DNA of 64,000 bases from Hydractinia symbiolongicarpus (Eukaryota; Cnidaria; Hydrozoa; Anthoathecata; Hydractiniidae). Where the stretch lies: assembly GCF_029227915.1 (NCBI RefSeq), contig NC_079883.1:31994001-32058000 (forward strand), written 5' to 3'. The notes below the pieces were generated by a model. That model was given only the letters and a program-made list of their open reading frames with translations, was not told the origin of the DNA and searched no databases. Numbering within the stretch: position 1 is the first letter of the stretch; each line of letters begins with the position of its first letter. This document shows, piece after piece, positions 13,934 through 23,900 of this stretch. The position numbers were made by a program, and so were the translations under genes.

Positions 13934-15628
13934 AATAAAAGCAGTTTAATCGCCGGCAAACGAAAACCTGCGATTTCCCGTAAATCCGGGGCTTGGCCCG
14001 TATAGTCGAATGTATACAAAGAAAGTACCCAGGGAGTAAACTCATTTCCCAAACGATTTTTTAAATTTTTTTTTCACCACTAAAACGCATGAGACTTGTA
14101 TTTTTCAAAAATGTTTTCATTTTTGATGAGACGCTTAATGAAAGAGGTTTAATCGCCGGAAAACGAAAACCCGCGATTTCCCGTAAATCCCGGGCTTAGC
14201 CCGTATAGTCGAATGTATACAAAGAAAGTACCCTGTGAGTAAACTCATTTCCAGAACGATTTTTTAAATTATTCTCTCACCACTAAAACGCATAAGACTT
14301 GTAGTTTTCAAAAATGTTTTCATTTTTGATGAGACGCTGAATAAAAGAAGTTTAATCGCCGGCAAACGAAAACCCGCGATTTCCCGTAAATCCAGGGCTT
14401 GGCCCGTATAGTCAAAAGTATACAAAGATGGTACCCAGGGAGTAAACTCATTTCCCGAACGATTTTTTAAATTATTTTTTCACCACTAAAACGCATGAGA
14501 CTTGTAGTTTTCAAAAATGTTTTCATTTTTGATGAGACGCTGAATAAAAGAAGTTTAATCGCCGGCAAACGAAAACCCGCGATTTCCCGTAAATCCCGGC
14601 TTGGCCCGTATAGTCGAATGTATACAAAGAAAATACCCTGTGAGTAAACTCATTTCCAGAACGATTTTTTAAATTATTCTTTCACCACTAAAACGCATAA
14701 GACTTGTAGTTTTCAAAAATGTTTTCATTTTTGATGAGACGCTGAATAAAAGAAGTTTAATCGCCGGCAAACGAAAACCCGCGATTTCCCGTAAATCCAG
14801 GGCTTGGCCCGTATAGTCAAAAGTATACAAAGATGGTACCCAGGGAGTAAACTCATTTCCCGAACGATTTTTTAAATTATTTTTTCACCACTAAAACGCA
14901 TGAGACTTGTAGTTTTCAAAAATGTTTTCATTTTTGATGAGACGCTGAATAAAAGAAGTTTAATCGCCGGCAAACGAAAACCCGCGATTTCCCGTAAATC
15001 CCGGCTTGGCCCGTATAGTCAAAAGTATACAAAGAAAGTACCCAGGGAGTAAACTCATTTCCCGAACGATTTTTTAAATTATTTTTTCACCAGTAAAACG
15101 CATGAGACTTGTAGTTTTCAAAAATGTTTCATTTTTGATGAGACGCTGAATAAAAGAAGTTTAATCGCCGGCAAATGAAAACCCGCGATTTCCCGTAAAT
15201 CCCGGGCTTGGCACGTATAGTCGTATGTATACAAAGAAAGTACCCTGTGAGTAAACTCATTTCCAGAACGATTTTTTAAATTATTCTTTCACCACTAAAA
15301 CGCATAAGACTTGTAGTTTTCAAAAATGTTTTCATTTTTGATGAGACGCTGAATAAAAGAAGTTTATTCGCCGGCAAACGAAAACCCGCGATTTCCCGTA
15401 AATCCAGGGCTTGGCCCGTATAGTCAAAAGTATACAAAGATGGTACCCAGGGAGTAAACTCATTTCCCGAACGATTTTTTAAATTATTTTTTCACCACTA
15501 AAACGCATGAGACTTGTAGTTTTCAAAAATGTTTTCATTTTTGATGAGACGCTGAATAAAAGAAGTTTAATCGCCGGCAAATGAAAACCCGCGATTTCCC
15601 GTAAATCCCGGGCTTGGCACGTATAGTC

Positions 15629-15632
15629 GTAT
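15629..15632. repeat. Target-site duplication, left copy (GTAT)
   Basis: The left flank ends ...TATAGTCGTAT and the right flank starts GTATGTATAC; the empty monomer reads TATAGTCGTATGTATAC. The overlap is GTAT. Four bases is short for a LINE, and microhomology at the junction cannot be excluded. Confidence 0.6.
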
Positions 15633-15654
15633 TATTATTATTATTATTATTATT
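15630..15654 (-). repeat. (TAA)n simple-repeat tail of the retrotransposon
   Basis: There are about eight uninterrupted triplets, reading (TTA)n on the plus strand and (TAA)n on the element strand, exactly at the 3' junction. The first bases overlap the GTAT target duplication, so the precise junction is ambiguous by a few bases. TAA-type tails instead of poly(A) are known in I-like and some other non-LTR elements. Confidence 0.85.
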
Positions 15655-15862
15655 CATTTATTTATAGTTGACTAAGTATAAATACATATATAGCTAATAA
15701 AAGCTAGTTAATGTCAACTTGAAAAGAAAGATTTTAAAATATACAGTATAAATATAAGGCATAAAATATTTTTAGATATATACAATTTTTTAAACATTTG
15801 TGGTTGTATAAATTAAGTGAGTGTATAAGCAAATATGAAATTAGCGAGAGTACATCCGCGAG
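15655..15862 (-). other. 3' untranslated region of the retrotransposon
   Basis: This is the 208-bp AT-rich stretch between the RT stop codon and the (TAA)n tail on the minus strand. It shows no similarity to the satellite and no convincing open frame; a 68-codon plus-strand frame that starts here runs into the antisense of the RT and is a shadow. In this class of element the 3' UTR usually carries the signal recognised by the RT, but no such structure can be proved here. Confidence 0.75.
15657..15662 (-). promoter_or_regulatory. AATAAA polyadenylation-type signal near the retrotransposon 3' end
   Basis: AATAAA on the minus strand lies three bases before the (TAA)n tail. The position fits a poly(A) signal, but the local sequence is almost all A and T, so the match could be chance. 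Confidence 0.35.
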
Positions 15863-17015
15863 TCATATAAAACCAATTTGTGAGATGTATTTTTTACATA
15901 GTCTGCAGGAGCAGTTTGGTACCCACTTTTTAATTTGGGATTTAAAGGATTGCAAGGATGACATTTCTTTGATTCTTACTGGAATTTGTTGCCATATTTT
16001 GTAACCGATAAAGGATAAAGTTTCTGTACCATAGTAAACTGATTTAGCATTACGGCCAGTAAATTCTCGATTATTTCTTAGATTGTATTTTGGATTATAA
16101 ACAGGAAAAATATCTTGCATTATTTCTGGAGCCATGTCGTTTTTTATTTTGTACATCTCAGTTGCAAGAGATTGTAGGTTTCGTTGGTGTACCGTAACAG
16201 AGCTGTCCTTATGAAGGAGGTCTGTGAAGGAAGAAGAACTGTCGCTATAGACTATCCGCAGTGCTTTTTCATGTATTCGATTAATACGATTGTTTAGAGC
16301 TCTGTTGTGAAACATCCAAACTAGAGGGCAGTAATTGAATTGCGAAATTACGAAGGAATTCATTAATAGTTTCTTCTTATTAAAGTTCATAAAAGATGTC
16401 ATCCTTGTAAGCGCATTTAGTTTCTGACTCGCTTTTGCACAGAGTTTAGACACATGCAGATCAAATTTAAGTTTGTTATCGATAATGACTCCAAGTAGGC
16501 GTCCATGAGTGCTGCCTTTTATTACTGAGTTGCCTATCTGTGTACTTAATATTTCATTATCGCTTAAAAGCAAATGACACTTGTCATCATTTGCTTTCAT
16601 TGCATTATTGTCAAACCATGTAAACACTTTTTCAGAAATGTTTTGAAGTTTAGTAACGACTTCCTTTGAGTCGTTACCGATAACATATGGTGTTGTGTCG
16701 TCTGCATAGCTCGCAAATTCAATGTCATTAAAATCAAATTCAACTGAGAAAAGATCGCAGATAAATATGTTAAAAAGTAACGGGCCTAGAATAGATCCTT
16801 GCGGCACGCCAAACAATATTTCAAGCCATGAGCTATACGAATTTTTTATCTTTACTCTTTGAAATCTTCCACTCACATAACTCATAATTAGGCGTAGGGA
16901 ATACATGTCAAATCCATATGCATGAAGTTTTGCGATCAGTAAATCATGTAGGAGACAGTCAAATGCTTTAGATAAATCAGTCAGAAGGGCTCCACATGCT
17001 TTACCTTCATCAACA
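15863..17015 (-). pseudogene. Reverse transcriptase, C-terminal fragment of a LINE ORF2 (5'-truncated)
   Basis: In a full-length element this protein makes cDNA of the element RNA at a nicked chromosomal site. The fragment is open for about 383 codons with no internal stop or frameshift, ending in TGA at 15,863-15,865. Numbering from the satellite ATG at 17,051-17,053, the element part begins near residue 13. RT palm motif A (TDLSKAFD, catalytic Asp about residue 26), motif B (GVPQGSILGP, about 82-91), motif C (YADD, 116-119), the motif D region (about 146-163) and LLGV of motif E (186-189) are present in order. After the thumb comes a Cys-rich end, C-S-C-R-L-C at 381-386, shared by this kind of element. 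The apurinic endonuclease domain and the RT fingers motifs upstream of motif A are absent. The intact frame suggests a recent insertion. It has no promoter of its own that I can see, so I call it a non-functional fragment. Confidence 0.9.
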
Positions 17016-17019
17016 GTAT
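17016..17019. repeat. Target-site duplication, right copy (GTAT)
   Basis: This is the second GTAT, immediately after the 5'-truncated end of the element (...CATCAACA on the plus strand). It is followed by intact satellite GTATACAAAGAAAGTACCCTG. Confidence 0.6.
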
Positions 17020-20000
17020 GTATACAAAGAAAGTACCCTGTGAGTAAACTCATTTCCAGAACGATTTTTTAAATTATTCTTTCACCACTAAAACGCATAA
17101 GACTTGTAGTTTTCAAAAATGTTTTCATTTTTGATGAGACGCTGAATAAAAGAAGTTTATTCGCCGGCAAACGAAAACCCGCGATTTCCCGTAAATCCAG
17201 GGCTTGGCCCGTATAGTCAAAAGTATACAAAGATGGTACCCAGGGAGTAAACTCATTTCCCGAACGATTTTTTAAATTATTTTTTCACCACTAAAACGCA
17301 TGAGACTTGTAGTTTTCAAAAATGTTTTCATTTTTGATGAGACGCTTAATGAAAGAGGTGTAATCGCCGGAAAACGAAAACCCGCGATTTCCCGTAAATC
17401 CCGGGCTTGGCCCGTATAGTCGAATGTATACAAAGAAAGTACCCTGTGAATAAACTCATTTCCCAAACCATTTTTTAAATTATTATTTCACCACTAAAAC
17501 GCATGAGACTTGTAGTTTTCAAGAATGCTTTCATTTTTGATGAGACGCTGAATAAAAGCAGTTTAATCGCCGGCAAACGAAAACCTGCGATTTCCCGTAA
17601 ATCCGGGGCTTGGCCCGTATAGTCGAATGTATACAAAGAAAGTACCCAGGGAGTAAACTCATTTCCCAAACGATTTTTTAAATTTTTTTTTCACCACTAA
17701 AACGCATGAGACTTGTATTTTTCAAAAATGTTTTCATTTTTGATGAGACGCTTAATGAAAGAGGTTTAATCGCCGGAAAACGAAAACCCGCGATTTCCCG
17801 TAAATCCCGGGCTTAGCCCGTATAGTCGAATGTATACAAAGAAAGTACCCTGTGAGTAAACTCATTTCCAGAACGATTTTTTAAATTATTCTCTCACCAC
17901 TAAAACGCATAAGACTTGTAGTTTTCAAAAATGTTTTCATTTTTGATGAGACGCTGAATAAAAGAAGTTTAATCGCCGGCAAACGAAAACCCGCGATTTC
18001 CCGTAAATCCAGGGCTTGGCCCGTATAGTCAAAAGTATACAAAGATGGTACCCAGGGAGTAAACTCATTTCCCGAACGATTTTTTAAATTATTTTTTCAC
18101 CACTAAAACGCATGAGACTTGTAGTTTTCAAAAATGTTTTCATTTTTGATGAGACGCTGAATAAAAGAAGTTTAATCGCCGGCAAACGAAAACCCGCGAT
18201 TTCCCGTAAATCCCGGCTTGGCCCGTATAGTCGAATGTATACAAAGAAAATACCCTGTGAGTAAACTCATTTCCAGAACGATTTTTTAAATTATTCTTTC
18301 ACCACTAAAACGCATAAGACTTGTAGTTTTCAAAAATGTTTTCATTTTTGATGAGACGCTGAATAAAATAAGTTTAATCGCCGGCAAACGAAAACCCGCG
18401 ATTTCCCGTAAATCCAGGGCTTGGCCCGTATAGTCAAAAGTATACAAAGATGGTACCCAGGGAGTAAACTCATTTCCCGAACGATTTTTTAAATTATTTT
18501 TTCACCACTAAAACGCATGAGACTTGTAGTTTTCAAAAATGTTTTCATTTTTGATGAGACGCTGAATAAAAGAAGTTTAATCGCCGGCAAACGAAAACCC
18601 GCGATTTCCCGTAAATCCCGGCTTGGCCCGTATAGTCAAAAGTATACAAAGAAAGTACCCAGGGAGTAAACTCATTTCCCGAACGATTTTTTAAATTATT
18701 TTTTCACCAGTAAAACGCATGAGACTTGTAGTTTTCAAAAATGTTTTCATTTTTGATGAGACGCTGAATAAAAGAAGTTTAATCGCCGGCAAATGAAAAC
18801 CCGCGATTTCCCGTAAATCCCGGGCTTGGCACGTATAGTCGTATGTATACAAAGAAAGTACCCTGTGAGTAAACTCATTTCCAGAACGATTTTTTAAATT
18901 ATTCTTTCACCACTAAAACGCATAAGACTTGTAGTTTTCAAAAATGTTTTCATTTTTGATGAGACGCTGAATAAAAGAAGTTTATTCGCCGGCAAACGAA
19001 AACCCGCGATTTCCCGTAAATCCAGGGCTTGGCCCGTATAGTCAAAAGTATACAAAGATGGTACCCAGGGAGTAAACTCATTTCCCGAACGATTTTTTAA
19101 ATTATTTTTTCACCACTAAAACGCATGAGACTTGTAGTTTTCAAAAATGTTTTCATTTTTGATGAGACGCTTAATGAAAGAGGTGTAATCGCCGGAAAAC
19201 GAAAACCCGCGATTTCCCGTAAATCCCGGGCTTGGCCCGTATAGTCGAATGTATACAAAGAAAGTACCCTGTGAATAAACTCATTTCCAGAACGATTTTT
19301 TAAATTATTTTTTCACCACTAAAACGCATCAGACTTGTAGTTTTTAAAAATGTTTTCATTTTTGATGAGACGCTGAATAAAAGAAGTTTAATCGCCGGCA
19401 AACGAAAACCCGCGATTTCCCGTAAATCCCGGCTTGGCCCGTATAGTCAAAAGTATACAAAGAAAGTACCCAGGAAGTAAACTCATTTCCCGAACGATTT
19501 TTTAAATTATTTTTTCACCAGTAAAACGCATGAGACTTGTAGTTTTCAAAAATGTTTTCATTTTTGATGAGACGCTGAATAAAAGAAGTTTAATCGCCGG
19601 CAAACGAAAACCCGCGATTTCCCGTAAATCCCGGGCTTGGCACGTATAGTCAAAAGTATACAAAGAAAGTACCCAGGGAGTAAACTCATTTCCCGAACGA
19701 TTTTTTAAATTATTTTTTCACCACTAAAACGCATGAGACTTGTAGTTTTCAAAAATGTTTTCATTTTTGATGAGACGCTTAATGAAAGAGGTTTAATCGC
19801 CGGAAAACGAAAACCAGCGATTTCCCGTAAATCCCGGGCTTAGCCCGTATAGTCGAATGTATACAAAGAAAGTACCCTGTGAGTAAACTCATTTCCAGAA
19901 CGATTTTTTAAATTATTCTTTCACCACTAAAACGCATAAGACTTGTAGTTTTCAAAAATGTTTTCATTTTTGATGAGACGCTGAATAAAAGAAGTTTAAT

Positions 20001-20949
20001 CGCCGGCAAACGAAAACCCGCGATTTCCCGTAAATCCCGGGCTTGGCACGTATAGTCGTATGTATACAAAGAAAGTACCCTGTGAGTAAACTCATTTCCA
20101 GAACGATTTTTTAAATTATTCTTTCACCACTAAAACGCATAAGACTTGTAGTTTTCAAAAATGTTTTCATTTTTGATGAGACGCTGAATAAAAGAAGTTT
20201 ATTCGCCGGCAAACGAAAACCCGCGATTTCCCGTAAATCCAGGGCTTGGCCCGTATAGTCAAAAGTATACAAAGATGGTACCCAGGGAGTAAACTCATTT
20301 CCCGAACGATTTTTTAAATTATTTTTTCACCACTAAAACGCATGAGACTTGTAGTTTTCAAAAATGTTTTCATTTTTGATGAGACGCTTAATGAAAGAGG
20401 TTTAATCGCCGGAAAACGAAAACCCGCGATTTCCCGTAAATCCCGGCTTGGCCCGTATAGTCAAAAGTATACAAAGAAAGTACCCAGGGAGTAAACTCAT
20501 TTCCCGAACGATTTTTTAAATTATTTTTTCACCACTAAAACGCATGAGACTTGTAGTTTTCAAAAATGTTTTCATTTTTGATGAGACGCTGAATAAAAGC
20601 AGTTTAATCGCCGGCAAACGAAAACCTGCGATTTCCCGTAAATCCGGGGCTTGGCCCGTATAGTCGAATGTATACAAAGAAAGTACCCAGGGAGTAAACT
20701 CATTTCCCAAACGATTTTTTAAATTTTTTTTTCACCACTAAAACGCATGAGACTTGTATTTTTCAAAAATGTTTTCATTTTTGATGAGACGCTTAATGAA
20801 AGAGGTTTAATCGCCGGAAAACGAAAACCCGCGATTTCCCGTAAATCCCGGGCTTAGCCCGTATAGTCGAATGTATACAAAGAAAGTACCCTGTGAGTAA
20901 ACTCATTTCCAGAACGATTTTTTAAATTATTCTTTCACCACTAAAACGC

Positions 20950-23900
20950 ATAAGACTTGTAGTTTTCAAAAATGTTTTCATTTTTGATGAGACGCTGAAT
21001 AAAAGCAGTTTAATCGCCGGCAAACGAAAACCTGCGATTTCCCGTAAATCCGGGGCTTGGCCCGTATAGTCGAATGTATACAAAGAAAGTACCCAGGGAG
21101 TAAACTCATTTCCCAAACGATTTTTTTAATTTTTTTTTCACCACTAAAACGCATGAGACTTGTATTTTTCAAAAATGTTTTCATTTTTGATGAGACGCTT
21201 AATGAAAGAGGTTTAATCGCCGGAAAACGAAAACCCGCGATTTCCCGTAAATCCCGGGCTTAGCCCGTATAGTCGAATGTATACAAAGAAAGTACCCTGT
21301 GAGTAAACTCATTTCCAGAACGATTTTTTAAATTATTCTTTCACCACTAAAACGCATAAGACTTGTAGTTTTCAAAAATGTTTTCATTTTTGATGAGACG
21401 CTGAATAAAAGAAGTTTAATCGCCGGCAAACGAAAACCCGCGATTTCCCGTAAATCCAGGGCTTGGCCCGTATAGTCAAAAGTATACAAAGATGGTACCC
21501 AGGGAGTAAACTCATTTCCCGAACGATTTTTTAAATTATTTTTTCACCACTAAAACGCATGAGACTTGTAGTTTTCAAAAATGTTTGAATTTTTGATGAG
21601 ACGCTGAATAAAAGAAGTTTAATCGCCGGCAAACGAAAACCCGCGATTTCCCGTAAATCCCGGCTTGGCCCGTATAGTCAAAAGTATACAAAGAAAGTAC
21701 CCAGGGAGTAAACTCATTTCCCGAACGATTTTTTAAATTATTTTTTCACCAGTAAAACGCATGAGACTTGTAGTTTTCAAAAATGTTTTCATTTTTGATG
21801 AGACGCTGAATAAAAGAAGTTTAATCGCCGGCAAACGAAAACCCGCGATTTCCCGTAAATCCCGGGCTTGGCACGTATAGTCATATGTATACAAAGAAAG
21901 TACCCTGTGAGTAAACTCATTTCCAGAACGATTTTTTAAATTATTCTTTCACCACTAAAACGCATAAGACTTGTAGTTTTCAAAAATGTTTTCATTTTTG
22001 ATGAGACGCTGAATAAAAGAAGTTTATTCGCCGGCAAACGAAAACCCGCGATTTCCCGTAAATCCAGGGCTTGGCCCGTATAGTCAAAAGTATACAAAGA
22101 TGGTACCCAGGGAGTAAACTCATTTCCCGAACGATTTTTTAAATTATTTTTTCACCACTAAAACGCATGAGACTTGTAGTTTTCAAAAATGTTTTCATTT
22201 TTGATGAGACGCTTAATGAAAGAGGTTTAATCGCCGGAAAACGAAAACCCGCGATTTCCCGTAAATCCCGGGCTTGGCCCGTATAGTCGAATGTATACAA
22301 AGAAAGTACCCTGTGAATAAACTCATTTCCAGAACGATTTTTTAAATTATTTTTTCACCACTAAAACGCATCAGACTTGTAGTTTTTAAAAATGTTTTCA
22401 TTTTTGATGAGACGCTGAATAAAAGAAGTTTAATCGCCGGCAAACGAAAACCCGCGATTTCCCGTAAATCCCGGCTTGGCCCGTATAGTCAAAAGTATAC
22501 AAAGAAAGTACCCAGGGAGTAAACTCATTTCCCGAACGATTTTTTAAATTATTTTTTCACCAGTAAAACGCATGAGACTTGTAGTTTTCAAAAATGTTTT
22601 CATTTTTGATGAGACGCTGAATAAAAGAAGTTTAATCGCCGGCAAACGAAAACCCGCGATTTCCCGTAAATCCCGGGCTTGGCACGTATAGTCGAATGTA
22701 TACAAAGAAAGTACCCTGTGAGTAAACTCATTTCCAGAACGATTTTTTAAATTATTTTTTCACCACTAAAGCCCATGAGACTTGTAGTTTTTAAAAATGT
22801 TTTCATATTTGATGAGACGCTGAAAAACAGAAGTTTAATCGCCGGCAAACGAAAACCCGCGATTTCCCGTAAATCCCGGGCTTGGCACGTATAGTCGAAT
22901 GTATACAAAGAAAGTACCCTGTGAGTAAACTCATTTCCAGAACGATTTTTTAAATTATTTTTTCACCACTAAAGCCCATGAGACTTGTAGTTTTTAAAAA
23001 TGTTTTCATTTTTGATGAGACGCTGAATAAAAGAAGTTTAATAGCCGGCAAACGAAAACCCGCGATTTCCGTAAATCCCGGCTTGGCCCGTATAGTCAAA
23101 AGTATACAAAGAAAGTACCCAGGGAGTAAACTCATTTCCCGAACGATTTTTTAAATTATTTTTTCACCACTAAAACCCATGAGACTTGTAGTTTTCAAAA
23201 ATGTTTTCATTTTTGATGAGACGCTGAATAAAAGCAGTTTAATCGCCGGCAAACGAAAACCTGCGATTTCCCGTAAATCCGGGGCTTGGCCCGTATAGTC
23301 GAATGTATACAAAGAAAGTACCCAGGGAGTAAACTCATTTCCCAAACGATTTTTTTAATTTTTTTTTCACCACTAAAACGCATGAGACTTGTATTTTTCA
23401 AAAATGTTTTCATTTTTGATGAGACGCTTAATGAAAGAGGTTTAATCGCCGGAAAACGAAAACCCGCGATTTCCCGTAAATCCCGGGCTTAGCCCGTATA
23501 GTCGAATGTATACAAAGAAAGTACCCTGTGAGTAAACTCATTTCCAGAACGATTTTTTAAATTATTCTTTCACCACTAAAACGCATAAGACTTGTAGTTT
23601 TCAAAAATGTTTTCATTTTTGATGAGACGCTGAATAAAAGAAGTTTAATCGCCGGCAAACGAAAACCCGCGATTTCCCGTAAATCCAGGGCTTGGCCCGT
23701 ATAGTCAAAAGTATACAAAGATGGTACCCAGGGAGTAAACTCATTTCCCGAACGATTTTTTAAATTATTTTTTCACCACTAAAACGCATGAGACTTGTAG
23801 TTTTCAAAAATGTTTGAATTTTTGATGAGACGCTGAATAAAAGAAGTTTAATCGCCGGCAAACGAAAACCCGCGATTTCCCGTAAATCCCGGCTTGGCCC

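Larger units (their letters stand above)
1..15632 (+). repeat. Satellite array, left block (about 77 head-to-tail ~203-bp monomers)
   Basis: The landmark TTTAATCGCCGGCAAACGAA recurs about every 202-203 bp with little variation, always on the same strand. In order, a monomer holds: a GC-richer part (CGATTTCCCGTAAATCC, then a GGCCCGTATAGTC motif and GTATACAAAGAAAGTACC); AACTCATTTCC; an AT-rich stretch of T-runs ending in CACCACTAAAACGCAT; GACTTGTAGTTTT; a short inverted repeat; and GATGAGACGCTGAATAAAAG. Monomers differ by a few per cent. Named blocks are listed separately. The stretches 10.2-13.9 kb and 19.3-20.9 kb are also satellite, arranged as a mosaic of the same variants without a clean long repeat that I could define. 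Pairs of near-identical neighbouring monomers occur near 12.1-12.5 kb and 13.4-13.7 kb. No host gene is seen. Confidence 0.97.
15633..17015 (-). mobile_element. 5'-truncated non-LTR (LINE-type) retrotransposon inserted in the satellite
   Basis: This 1,383-bp segment has no similarity to the monomer and breaks one monomer cleanly. Read on the minus strand it contains the C-terminal part of a reverse-transcriptase ORF, a ~208-bp 3' untranslated region, an AATAAA, and a short (TAA)n tail. There are no long terminal repeats. The 4 bp GTAT is present on both sides, and the joined flanks reproduce the intact monomer seen at about 15,222-15,238 and 18,838-18,855. A 3' simple-repeat tail, an arbitrary 5' end and a short target duplication are the hallmarks of target-primed reverse transcription. 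The endonuclease domain, ORF1 and the first RT motifs are missing, so this copy cannot be autonomous. The clade (jockey/I/CR1-like group) is not resolved. Confidence 0.93.
13880..19090 (+). repeat. 11-monomer repeat whose first copy contains the retrotransposon
   Basis: Satellite at about 13,880-15,550 matches 17,497-19,166 at an offset of 3,616-3,617 bp. Shared marks are ATTCTCTCACC at about 14,272 and 17,889, AAAATACCCTGTG at about 14,630 and 18,247, and GTCGTATGTATAC at about 15,227 and 18,840. Removing the 1,383-bp element plus one target copy gives about 2,230 bp, the 11-monomer period seen elsewhere. The element therefore landed inside an already formed unit and was not copied into its neighbour. 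The right flank (17,016-17,460) also matches 18,841-19,285. Confidence 0.75.

Noticed and set aside
13900-13940. The hairpin as a transcription terminator
   Set aside because: It is present in hundreds of identical positions, has AT-only weak arms, and there is no gene upstream.
15798-16004. 68-codon plus-strand frame in the retrotransposon
   Set aside because: It lies antisense to the 3' UTR and to the end of the RT frame, and has no recognisable motif.
15633-17015. LTR retrotransposon, retron or group II intron RT
   Set aside because: There are no LTRs or intron RNA features. The order TDLSKAFD, GVPQGSILGP, YADD, LLGV with a Cys-rich C-terminus, a simple-repeat 3' tail and 5' truncation fits a non-LTR element.
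17472-17500. Other CENP-B-box candidates in the monomer, such as the minus-strand GTTCGGGAAATGAG and TTTCGTTTGCCGGC
   Set aside because: They match the TTCG half but lack the CGGG half at any reasonable spacing.
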